Source: an uncultured Prevotellaceae bacterium (GTDB lineage: Bacteria > Bacteroidota > Bacteroidia > Bacteroidales > UBA932). From it: a DNA stretch of 64,000 nucleotides. This document shows positions 1-6,553 of this stretch, one piece after another; positions within the stretch are counted from its first letter, which is position 1, and every line of letters begins with the position of its first letter. The stretch is from assembly GCA_947166905.1 (NCBI GenBank), contig CAMVFZ010000002.1, positions 62,001 to 126,000 of the forward strand. Reading direction: 5' to 3'. The translations under genes were made by a program, and so were the position numbers. The notes under the pieces are model-generated. The model had not been told where the DNA came from. It saw only the letters and a program-made list of their open reading frames with translations, and made no database searches.

Positions 1-38
1 ATTCAAAAGGTCAGGAGTTCGATTCTCCTATGCTCCAC
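1..38 (+). tRNA. 3' end of a tRNA gene (cut by window start)
   Basis: The first bases carry the variable loop, a five-pair T stem around a TTCGATT loop (13-29), a seven-base acceptor 3' strand (30-36) and the discriminator A at 37. The acceptor 5' half and anticodon lie outside the window, so the amino acid cannot be told. The terminator at 45-68 and the recombinase 340 bp downstream suggest this tRNA 3' end may be an integration site. Confidence 0.8.
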
Positions 39-44
39 ACGAAG

Positions 45-68
45 GGTCAGCTTAGGCTGACCTTTTTT
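45..68 (+). terminator. Rho-independent terminator of the tRNA
   Basis: A perfect 7-bp stem GGTCAGC/GCTGACC (45-51 and 56-62) with a TTAG loop is followed by six T's (63-68), directly downstream of the tRNA. Confidence 0.85.
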
Positions 69-84
69 CGTGTGGGCAGCTGCA

Positions 85-332
85 ACTTGCTTTTGCAAGT
101 CTTGCAACGCTCCGGCCGGCGCCTGAAGGCGCAGCAGGCGCTCGTTGATCTGGGACTTGCCGCCGGTGGCCAGCCAGAGGAAGCGGGCGCGATGTGGCCG
201 AACTCCAGTCTCAAAATCTCTTTGCTTCTCTTCTTGTTCCGGAGGATGAAGATGTCCCCCTCCCCGAGCGCTGCCGCAGGGTGAACCGCGTTTGCTCTGA
301 ACTTGGTCGCGCGTAGTTTGTCGCATGCTTGT
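85..332. other. Non-coding stretch between tRNA and recombinase
   Basis: No convincing gene. The stretch begins with a small palindrome ACTTGC-TTTT-GCAAGT (85-100). Minus-strand frames stay open for about 100 codons but look compositionally odd and match nothing I recognise with confidence. If the recombinase marks an integrated element, this is where its attachment-site flank would lie. Confidence 0.4.
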
Positions 333-372
333 CCCCGGCGCGTTCCGGGGAGGTCCCTGGGACGTTCCAGGG
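333..372. repeat. Two tandem GC-rich hairpins after the recombinase gene
   Basis: Two adjacent perfect 6-bp stems, CCCCGG/CCGGGG (333-338, 345-350) and CCCTGG/CCAGGG (355-360, 367-372), have similar six-base loops ending in GTT. They lie just past the stop of the recombinase (382, minus strand). There is no T-run on either side, so they are not standard intrinsic terminators; they may protect the mRNA 3' end or be part of a recombination site. Confidence 0.6.
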
Positions 373-381
373 GCACAGCTG

Positions 382-1302
382 CTAGTCCCCCAGCTTCAGG
401 CGTTTTACCATGGCCTGCATGCCCTTGCGAGGCTCCGGGGTGACGAACTCCATATAGGTGTTCACGGTACCGGCTACATTGTCATTACCCAGGAGCTTTG
501 CCAGGGTTACGAAGTCTACTCCTGATTCCAGGCAGCGGACGGCAAAGGTGTGGCGAAGGTCCTTGAAGGTGACGGCCGGGAGTCCCAGGTTCTTGGCCAC
601 TGTTGTGCAGAATACACGGAGTGTGCGGGGCTGCAGGGCGTCCGGGGTGTTGGTGAGGAAGAACATCTCCGGAAGGTGGTCTGCGACCAGCGGGGCTATG
701 TAGGCGATCTGTTCCGGAGTCAGGGGCACATCCCTTGGCGAGGATTCGGATTCTGCGTCTGTTTTGCGCCTCCATTCGAAGGATTCGCCGGAGACGGCAT
801 AGAGATACCCCTGGATGCCGCGGACGTGAATAAAGCCGTTTTCAAGGTCGAAATCCTGCCAGCGTAGGGCGCAGATTTCTCCCAGACGAAGTCCGGCGGT
901 AAGGGCCAGATAGATTCCTATGTATCTGGGATTGGGATGGGCGTATAACTCTTGCAAGAACTTCTTCTCTTCTTTCAGCGAGAGAATCAGCAGATCCTGC
1001 GGAGCCTTCGCTGCCCAGCCATTTGTCTGCCACGTGGGCATGGGCCACCAACCTTCTTTGGCGGCATAGCGCAGGATGCCGAGAAGCAGTACAGACACAT
1101 CCGCCGCCGTACGCTTGCTCCCCCCTGCCGCCAGCACACTCTCCTCAACCGCCCGAGCGTCTGCTTCCGAAACACTCTCTTTATCTCCAAGCAGCGGCAA
1201 GATATTCTTCTCTGCCAACAACGAATACGTGGCCAGCGAAGACGGTTTAAGCGTCCCCTGTTTCACCGCTTTCCAACGGGTATATATTTCTGCGAACTTC
1301 AT
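382..1302 (-). CDS. Tyrosine recombinase / phage-type integrase
   Basis: A 306-residue site-specific recombinase of the tyrosine (phage integrase) family. The N-terminal 100 residues fit a SAM-like core-binding domain; the catalytic domain follows. Visible catalytic positions are R139 (in TAGLRLGE), a probable beta-hairpin lysine K180, R250 in the box KDLRHTFA, and the nucleophile Y283 in VNTYMEF. Two positions are unusual: the first residue of the HxxR box is K247, and the residue usually found as LGH is N273. The N-terminal domain is short compared with most Bacteroidota conjugative-element integrases of about 400 residues. The gene has its own promoter (1330-1361) and points toward the tRNA fragment at 1-38, consistent with tRNA-targeted integration. 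No excisionase, relaxase or phage structural gene is visible nearby, so it may be a relic or a minimal element. Confidence 0.9.
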   Translation of the reverse strand: MKFAEIYTRWKAVKQGTLKPSSLATYSLLAEKNILPLLGDKESVSEADARAVEESVLAAGGSKRTAADVSVLLLGILRYAAKEGWWPMPTWQTNGWAAKAPQDLLILSLKEEKKFLQELYAHPNPRYIGIYLALTAGLRLGEICALRWQDFDLENGFIHVRGIQGYLYAVSGESFEWRRKTDAESESSPRDVPLTPEQIAYIAPLVADHLPEMFFLTNTPDALQPRTLRVFCTTVAKNLGLPAVTFKDLRHTFAVRCLESGVDFVTLAKLLGNDNVAGTVNTYMEFVTPEPRKGMQAMVKRLKLGD

Positions 1303-1329
1303 GACTTTAGTGTTATGCTATGGACGGAA

Positions 1330-1361
1330 CAAAGATAAGGGATTCTGGGGATAAAAACAAA
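1330..1361 (-). promoter_or_regulatory. Promoter of the recombinase gene
   Basis: On the minus strand TTTG (1358-1361) is separated by exactly 20 bases from TATCTTTG (1330-1337), matching the Bacteroidota housekeeping pattern TTTG-N19/20-TAnnTTTG. It lies 28 bp before the recombinase ATG. The -33 box sits inside the T-rich tail of the terminator at 1351-1386. Confidence 0.75.
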
Positions 1362-1386
1362 GCGACACCCCATAGAGAGATGTCGC
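1351..1386 (-). terminator. Terminator of the 695-residue lipoprotein gene
   Basis: On the minus strand GCGACA (1381-1386) pairs with TGTCGC (1362-1367) and is followed by a T-rich tail (TTTGTTTTTA). It lies 26 bp after the lipoprotein stop codon and overlaps the recombinase -33 box. Confidence 0.65.
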
Positions 1387-1411
1387 AATGATATACATAC
1401 ATATACTCAAA

Positions 1412-3499
1412 TTATTCTTCGTTTACACCTATTGCGCCTAAATAGATTGCTTTATCTGCAGAATTGGTGTATGTAATAACGATTGTTCCTGTAGCGGACC
1501 CTGTAAAAGTATAATCGGTAGCTGTTGTAGTTAAGCTTACTGAGGTGGCAGAACTTCTTTCAAAGGGTGTTCCTCCAACAGATACTTGAAGTGTGGCAGA
1601 ACCGCTCTTAGCGATACTAGCATTGACACGAACTTTAGTAATTGTGATTGAGCCAAAAGATGATGTACTAACCACAAAAGAAGTAGCCGGATTATTGCCA
1701 GTACCTATACCTACCCCCTTTCCAGCTTGCCACTGGGGATTAGAAGCAGTTGTCTTCCAAGTATACTCCAAATTCCATGTACGTGACGGGCTGCCTTTAG
1801 ATACAGATGCTGCATAAGCTCCTGATGAAGTCAAATCACCACTTGCAAGCGTCCAAGTATACGCTGAAGTGGCTATGACAGCAATATCATAAGATGTCTT
1901 GATGTTTGTAGGATCAGCATCGTAAGTGACATGTACTGTATAATCATCTGCCACACCCATGTTAACTCCGCTAGCATCAATAGTATAACCTGAATTAATC
2001 GTTTCTTTACTTAGATCGCTGTATACAAGTTTAACTACACCATCAAATTCGAAAGTGTCATCTTTTAAGAAGGTCGTAGTCATTCCACTGACTTCCAAAC
2101 CCGTTATAGTCTTTGCTGTAATAGCGCCACTTCCTGTTGAAGCATCCTTATAGATACTAACATCATTATAGCCAGATCCTGGTTTATAGCTAGAGAACCT
2201 ATTGCTAGAACCGCTGTTAGACAAAATATAACGATCTGTTTCAACCATACTTCTAATAGATGCTACGCCTTCTCCAGTGATAGTAATAGCCCAGCTTCCT
2301 TTGTCCGTTAAAGTGGCATTCTTCTCCAATGAGGTGCCAGAGGTTAAGGTGAGATACTTATCACTATCAGAAGTACACTGCAAAGCATAAGTTCCAGCAA
2401 TATTACCATTGGCAATCTTGAAAATCTCAACAGATGCACTAGGAGTATTAATGTTAGAGCCAGACTTTGTGATTGAATAGGCGGCCAAATAGGTATTCGT
2501 TCCGAGAGCTCCAGCTGCATGCTCAGTGGAATTTGACACGATAAGAACTTCGCTACCTAGAGTTAAACTGGAAACATCCGTAACAAGAGTATATACCTTG
2601 GCTCCATCAGCAACTATACCATTCATATCAATGGCGAACTTGGCGACCTTGCCACTCTGGAAAGCCTTCCCGGCAGGGAATGCAACGTCTTTAGAATAAG
2701 TCGTTCCCTTATTAGTTGTAATAACTACATGAACTGTCGTCCCACCGATTGCGACAGGAGCGCAAGCGAACCAAATATCTGAAGTTGATGTAGTCGTGAG
2801 GTTGATAGTTTTTGTTCCGGAAGAAACGGTAATATCACCTGCATTATTTCCATGAGTGTTGTCCTCAAAATAATAGTAAAACTGTCCTGCCCAATTAAGC
2901 GTCGAGGTCATAGAAACAGAGGCAACACTTTCGCCATCAGCGAGACCAAGATTAACAAAACTCATTCTTCCATAAGCAGCTACATGGTTAAAACTCATCG
3001 TAACGCTTTCGGGAAGAGTAGACCCCGCATTATTAAAAGCGACAAGAACCTGATCGTCTTCATCAACAGAGTTCTCTAAAGGGGTTTGTTCAGACTCTAT
3101 CTTAAATTTAATAGACTTATATTCCTCGTTGAAACTACTTGTGCTTACAATAGCAGTAAAAGGACTAACAGCCAAAATCTTTTTGGGAGAAGTCTCATCA
3201 TCGATTAGAGCAGCGCTGAAGTTTGCGGATGTGCCGCCAGAAACCAAAACAGGAGTGGTAGATTCCCGCGCGGTTGCATAATTTAAAGAGAGGGCGACAT
3301 TTTTATTTGTAGTCCACAAAGTAGGATATGTCGTACCATCAAGGGTGCCAAAGACAGTCTTAGTTATAGGCTCAGTGGAAAACTCTACAACACGTTCGTT
3401 ATCAGAGGTGATTTCGACGTCAATACTAGCCTCTTTGTTACATGAAACAGCAGCGAAAACAATGGCTGCAATTGAGAATAAAGCAAAACTCTTTTTCAT
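1412..3499 (-). CDS. Large secreted lipoprotein, fimbrillin-like N-terminal region
   Basis: A 695-residue exported lipoprotein of unknown role. The N-terminus is a clear SPII signal: basic start, hydrophobic run, lipobox AAVSC with C20. Residues 30-290 resemble Bacteroidales fimbrillin-family/BACON-style surface proteins (a segment on the pattern 'YPTLWTTNKNVALSLNY', then an 'AVSPFTAIV' strand), by general resemblance only. A Thr/Ser-rich middle region (about 300-450) is followed by an Ig-like strand set (about 455-545) and a beta-rich C-terminal domain (about 550-695). There is no enzyme motif. It lies 12 bp downstream of the 48-residue peptide gene at 3512-3658 and ends in a terminator. Its AT-richer codon use than the core genes, together with the recombinase next door, suggests accessory DNA. 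Adhesin, pilus-tip protein or glycan-binding protein are all possible. Confidence 0.75.
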   Translation of the reverse strand: MKKSFALFSIAAIVFAAVSCNKEASIDVEITSDNERVVEFSTEPITKTVFGTLDGTTYPTLWTTNKNVALSLNYATARESTTPVLVSGGTSANFSAALIDDETSPKKILAVSPFTAIVSTSSFNEEYKSIKFKIESEQTPLENSVDEDDQVLVAFNNAGSTLPESVTMSFNHVAAYGRMSFVNLGLADGESVASVSMTSTLNWAGQFYYYFEDNTHGNNAGDITVSSGTKTINLTTTSTSDIWFACAPVAIGGTTVHVVITTNKGTTYSKDVAFPAGKAFQSGKVAKFAIDMNGIVADGAKVYTLVTDVSSLTLGSEVLIVSNSTEHAAGALGTNTYLAAYSITKSGSNINTPSASVEIFKIANGNIAGTYALQCTSDSDKYLTLTSGTSLEKNATLTDKGSWAITITGEGVASIRSMVETDRYILSNSGSSNRFSSYKPGSGYNDVSIYKDASTGSGAITAKTITGLEVSGMTTTFLKDDTFEFDGVVKLVYSDLSKETINSGYTIDASGVNMGVADDYTVHVTYDADPTNIKTSYDIAVIATSAYTWTLASGDLTSSGAYAASVSKGSPSRTWNLEYTWKTTASNPQWQAGKGVGIGTGNNPATSFVVSTSSFGSITITKVRVNASIAKSGSATLQVSVGGTPFERSSATSVSLTTTATDYTFTGSATGTIVITYTNSADKAIYLGAIGVNEE

Positions 3500-3511
3500 A
3501 ACGCAGCATTT

Positions 3512-3658
3512 TTAAAAAGTAATAGATCCGCCTTCGGTCCAGTCGTCGAGCGTGCCATTTCCAAGGGTGTTCCCAGTAGTACTGGTGCAAATCACGCCTT
3601 CAATACGTACATTGAAGACTTTTACCTCGGGTGAGGTGTACAGTTCTTTTTCTGTCAT
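3512..3658 (-). CDS. 48-residue cysteine-containing small protein
   Basis: A short gene reading MTEKELYTSPEVKVFNVRIE, then a segment with one Cys (C24, in GVICTS), a Thr/Gly/Asn-rich stretch, and an acidic-aromatic tail ending GGSITF. It has no signal peptide. The start is ATG at 3658 and the stop TAA at 3512-3514, 12 bp before the lipoprotein start, so the two are probably co-transcribed. I recall small genes of this general form (a YxxPEV opening, a 'EGV(I/L)C' centre and a Gly-rich tail) beside surface-lipoprotein genes in Bacteroidales, but know of no established function. It could be a secreted or modified peptide, a structural subunit precursor or a regulator; none of these is shown by the sequence. 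Confidence 0.6.
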   Translation of the reverse strand: MTEKELYTSPEVKVFNVRIEGVICTSTTGNTLGNGTLDDWTEGGSITF

Positions 3659-3722
3659 AAGCGTTCGAAATTATAGAATTGATATTAGTTAGTTGTCATA
3701 AATTATTTTTATAGCGCCAAAT

Positions 3723-3739
3723 GAGCGCTCGGGGCGCTC
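3723..3739. repeat. Hairpin in the leader of the peptide/lipoprotein operon
   Basis: A perfect 6-bp stem GAGCGC/GCGCTC with a 5-base loop lies between the proposed promoter at 3790-3821 and the small-peptide ATG at 3658, so it would fold in the 5' untranslated RNA. Confidence 0.5.
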
Positions 3740-3789
3740 TGCTCAATTATCTTTCTCAGCTAAAACCTTCCTACTTGCACTACAGGGCG

Positions 3790-3821
3790 TAAAGATAACA
3801 AAGTTGCCTTGCAAAAGCAAG
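3790..3821 (-). promoter_or_regulatory. Possible promoter of the peptide/lipoprotein operon
   Basis: On the minus strand CTTG (3818-3821) and TATCTTTA (3790-3797) are 20 bases apart, close to the Bacteroidota consensus but with one mismatch in each box. It would give a leader of about 125 bases. The -33 half overlaps a CTTGC-AAAA-GCAAG palindrome (3808-3821). Confidence 0.45.
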
Positions 3822-3891
3822 CGTTTTAAACGTTTTTCCCTTGCTAAATTGTTAAACAATTGTGCCCCAACTATAAAAAATATCTATTGAT

Positions 3892-3927
3892 AAAAACGAA
3901 ACCCCCGCCAGACGCTGCTGGCAGGGG
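3892..3927 (-). terminator. Terminator downstream of the 3955-4262 gene remnant
   Basis: A 10-bp GC-rich stem (3902-3911 with 3918-3927, one G-T pair) is followed on the minus strand by TTTCGTTTTT. It lies 28 bp after the stop codon at 3955, which suggests that frame is the true 3' end of a former minus-strand gene. Confidence 0.65.
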
Positions 3928-3954
3928 TAACGCATAATTAGAGGAGGCCACCTA

Positions 3955-4262
3955 CTAATGGGTGTCACCGCCGGGGAGATCGTCAAAACTGGGGACAACG
4001 TAAGTAGTGACGTCACTGCTTACACCGTTCAGGATAGCGATGGCCTTGAAGGTGAATGGTCTTACAACCGCGAAATCGCCCGCCGAGTTGTGGCCGCCCT
4101 CCAATCCGAACACTTCTACGCTTCCCAAGTGTAAGGTGTACGCCCGGTTCGTCCTTATAGACACTGTGACCGGCTATAGAAGCCAGTCACAGGACTATTC
4201 AACGATAATTTCAGCTATTTCTTCACGTAGGCCGTAGCGCGCCCGACACCAACCTTGTCGAT
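3955..4262 (-). pseudogene. Decayed minus-strand coding DNA
   Basis: The last open piece (3955-4164) encodes about 69 residues ending FDDLPGGDTH and is followed by a proper terminator, but it begins just after an in-frame TAG and has no convincing start. Farther upstream, other frames give short plausible protein pieces: one ending KVGVGRATAYVKK, and another ending YGLREEIAEIIVE with a stop near 4209. Such frame-hopping is what a gene with several small insertions or deletions looks like. A 9-bp hairpin (4166-4190, one G-T pair) lies between the pieces. I cannot name the parent family. The whole stretch may be chance, but the terminator argues for a former gene. Confidence 0.4.
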
Positions 4263-4450
4263 AAATCCACCGGCATCAGGAGAAGCGGGTCGTAGGTACC
4301 GGCCTCGATGGCATCATTGAATCGGGTGCAAAGATTCAGCATGGCATCGGCCTTCGGCCTCCGGAGCATGTCGGGCAAGGCCCGACGAAGTTACCATTTT
4401 TGTTTTCGTACGTGACGGATAATGATTATATTTGTACAGTTTGATTGATA
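4263..4450. other. Intergenic debris with hairpins and a promoter
   Basis: It contains two perfect small hairpins: GGCC-TTC-GGCC (4349-4359) and GTCGGGC-AAG-GCCCGAC (4370-4386). A -7-type box TATATTTG (4427-4434) lies 23 bp before the ATG at 4458 and probably drives that gene; its -33 partner is not well placed. No other coding signal is seen. Confidence 0.45.
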
Positions 4451-4457
4451 GAATATT

Positions 4458-4847
4458 ATGGAAACTCGTAAACACCTGGCAGCGGAGAAGAAGCGCTGTA
4501 ATTCACATAACTGCGCACAGGCAGTAGTATGCACCTATTGTGATCTGGTAGGCCTTCCGGAGCAGACAGCCTTGGATATTGCCGGCGCTTACGGGACCGG
4601 TATGGGCAATATGGAGGGTACGTGCGGTGCCATCGTCGGTGCTGGAATGATTATCGGCCTTGCAACCAAGGATCGCAACCTGTCCAGGGCACGTATGAAG
4701 GAACTGATGACCAAGTTCCAGGAGCGGAACGGTGCCATTCAGTGCCGCAAACTTAAAGGCATAGATACCGGTAAAGTGCTCCGTGACTGCCCTGACTGCG
4801 TAGCCGACGCCTCTGAATTCCTTGAAGAATTTTTAAAGGTTGAATAA
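4458..4847 (+). CDS. C_GCAxxG_C_C family putative redox protein
   Basis: A 129-residue soluble protein of the C_GCAxxG_C_C (pfam09719) type. The family signature is visible as C14-x4-C19 (CNSHNCAQAV), C56 in EGTCGAIVGAG, C96 and the pair C111/C114 (CPDC); further cysteines are C25 and C28. The family is believed to be redox-active, but no reaction is firmly known. The length is normal. The start is the only ATG at the N-terminus and follows a TATATTTG box at 4427-4434. Its stop codon overlaps the ATG of the next gene by one base (TAATG), so the two are translationally coupled and probably act together. Confidence 0.85.
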   Translation: METRKHLAAEKKRCNSHNCAQAVVCTYCDLVGLPEQTALDIAGAYGTGMGNMEGTCGAIVGAGMIIGLATKDRNLSRARMKELMTKFQERNGAIQCRKLKGIDTGKVLRDCPDCVADASEFLEEFLKVE

Positions 4848-5371
4848 TGTCCGATGTTTATGTAAAATACCGTGAGGATCTGACGGCCCATATGCTGGAA
4901 GTGGCAACGGGGAACGGACTTTTGAGTGGAACCCTGCTTAACAGTCCGGATCTGGATGCGGCCTGGCAGCGCTTTGCTCCGTCATTCTACGGCGATGCCG
5001 TCAAGGAATTCAATGCTTATCCTGAGTATTGCCTTGCCTGCGGCGGCTATCTTGGAATGGCCGTGGCGCATTTGTGGGATGAGGATTGGGCAAAGTTTAA
5101 GGATTGTTCCTATGCTTTCTTCCAGAGCGACCGGGGCTTTGACGATATGGATGATTTCATCACAGGAAATATACTAAAGGAAGGCCAGCTTAGCGTTCAA
5201 GCCATGCAATCATGCTCTGCCGCGGCTTATCACTTTCTGATGAAATCCGGCACGGAGCCGGGGACAGCCGAAGCCTACCGCTTCTTCCTTATAAGCGTAG
5301 AAGTAATGTACAAGATTGGCGCAGCAATAGAACTGCACCGGCTTGGATACAAATTAGAAAAGATTAACTAG
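4847..5371 (+). CDS. Hypothetical protein coupled to the C_GCAxxG_C_C gene
   Basis: 174 residues, not recognised. It has no signal peptide or strong membrane segment. Visible features are one CxxC pair (C62-C65 in YCLACGGYLG) in an otherwise helical, aromatic-rich sequence and a second lone Cys region near residue 122 (MQSCSAAAYHF). The ATG overlaps the stop codon of the upstream redox-type gene by one base, so a shared function is likely, for example as partner or regulator. Its stop TAG directly abuts the stop of the convergent barrel gene (TAG|TTA at 5369-5374). Confidence 0.7.
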   Translation: MSDVYVKYREDLTAHMLEVATGNGLLSGTLLNSPDLDAAWQRFAPSFYGDAVKEFNAYPEYCLACGGYLGMAVAHLWDEDWAKFKDCSYAFFQSDRGFDDMDDFITGNILKEGQLSVQAMQSCSAAAYHFLMKSGTEPGTAEAYRFFLISVEVMYKIGAAIELHRLGYKLEKIN

Positions 5372-6553
5372 TTAGAACGTATACCTGAGGCCCGTTGATA
5401 TGGTAAATATCAGCGGGTTTTCGTTTCTGTAGTTGTCAAGAACTTTCTTGGAGGACAGTACGTACCAGCCAAATTGAGGCTCTGCGTAGATGCCCATATG
5501 CCTGGTGAAGTTAAACTGAAGGCCTCCGGCGCCGATAAGTGACAGTGCCGCCCCGTCTTTCTTGATATTCTTTCCGTCATACTTTGCATAGGTGCAGAAT
5601 TCAGGTTCAATACCTGCGCCGATGTATAAATCAAGCCATCTCCCTGATGCCAGGCTCCAATCCAGACGCATGGGAATGCCAAGATAGTTGCAATGCTGTG
5701 AAATAATTGTGCTGGAATATGACGTGCCGACGGTAAACTTTGAAGAATACAACGAGTATTCCACCCCTCCTGTGAAGTGCAGCCTATTGGAAACGGGGAA
5801 TCTTGCCGACAGGCCTAACTTCAAAGGCATGCTGTGACTTTCGCTCAGGACTTTCATTTTCTCTCCCTCATGGAGCGTCCCTGACCCCGGATCAAAATCA
5901 TATGCTTTTTCGTCAGAATATGCCAAGTTGCTGCCAGGGAGAAGAACGGCCGTCAAGACCGCTGCGGCTCCGCCACCAAGCACACCCCCTACAACTGGCC
6001 TTATATTCATTTTAACAGGCCGATGTGTCTCTGTAAGTACAGGGGTCCATGATGAGACTCCGGATTCAACTACATCAGTAGATTCAACTACCTCCGCCGA
6101 TTCTGCCACTTCTGTGGCTTCAACCTCTTTTGTGGTTTCAGTTTCTTCTATAGTTTCAACAACGGCTACAGGTTCAGTTACCTCTACAGATACAGTCTCT
6201 TTCCTAGGGGTAACCTCCTTCTTAACGCTCTTGGTAACAGTTTCTGTAACTACTTCTGTTTCAGCTTCTTTAACCGGTTCCTGAACACTTACCGGCTTAT
6301 CAACCTGAGCTACAGCCTCAGGTCTCTTATTAATAACATGTATGCTTTCTTCCTGACTGGAAGGTTGCTGCAGTATGATAAAGGCGGCGATGCCAGCTGC
6401 AACTGCCGTGGCCATAACCCAGACTAGTGTATGACCTTTCTTGACCGGCTTACCAGAGGCGCGAAGCGCGCGGAAACCGGCAAGGCTGCCCTCTGGAAGC
6501 GGGCTCTCGTAGCCTTCCAGACGGTCTTTAATTATGTCTTCCCAGTTTTTCAT
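5372..6553 (-). CDS. Membrane-anchored anti-sigma-like protein with C-terminal outer-membrane barrel
   Basis: 393 residues in four visible parts. (1) A 40-residue cytoplasmic start (MKNWEDIIKDRLEGYESPLP) typical of Bacteroidota proteins encoded after ECF sigma factors. (2) A single membrane helix at about 41-63. (3) A long low-complexity segment, about 64-180, built of Val/Glu/Thr with a few Pro; a Gly/Ala-rich hydrophobic patch follows at about 186-210. (4) A beta-rich region of about 150 residues ending in the aromatic residue F393, as expected of a small outer-membrane barrel (PorT/OmpA-like size). The gene overlaps the sigma gene by 4 bp (6550-6553), so the pair is an operon. I infer that the N-terminus binds the sigma factor and the barrel senses or anchors at the outer membrane; neither is proven by the sequence. 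Confidence 0.75.
   Translation of the reverse strand: MKNWEDIIKDRLEGYESPLPEGSLAGFRALRASGKPVKKGHTLVWVMATAVAAGIAAFIILQQPSSQEESIHVINKRPEAVAQVDKPVSVQEPVKEAETEVVTETVTKSVKKEVTPRKETVSVEVTEPVAVVETIEETETTKEVEATEVAESAEVVESTDVVESGVSSWTPVLTETHRPVKMNIRPVVGGVLGGGAAAVLTAVLLPGSNLAYSDEKAYDFDPGSGTLHEGEKMKVLSESHSMPLKLGLSARFPVSNRLHFTGGVEYSLYSSKFTVGTSYSSTIISQHCNYLGIPMRLDWSLASGRWLDLYIGAGIEPEFCTYAKYDGKNIKKDGAALSLIGAGGLQFNFTRHMGIYAEPQFGWYVLSSKKVLDNYRNENPLIFTISTGLRYTF

Noticed and set aside
47..376. Minus-strand open frames near the tRNA, one of which vaguely recalls an IS66-type accessory protein (DIFILRNKKRSKEILRL)
   Set aside because: The resemblance is short, the rest is compositionally odd, and no start, IS ends or partner gene are present, so it was not called.
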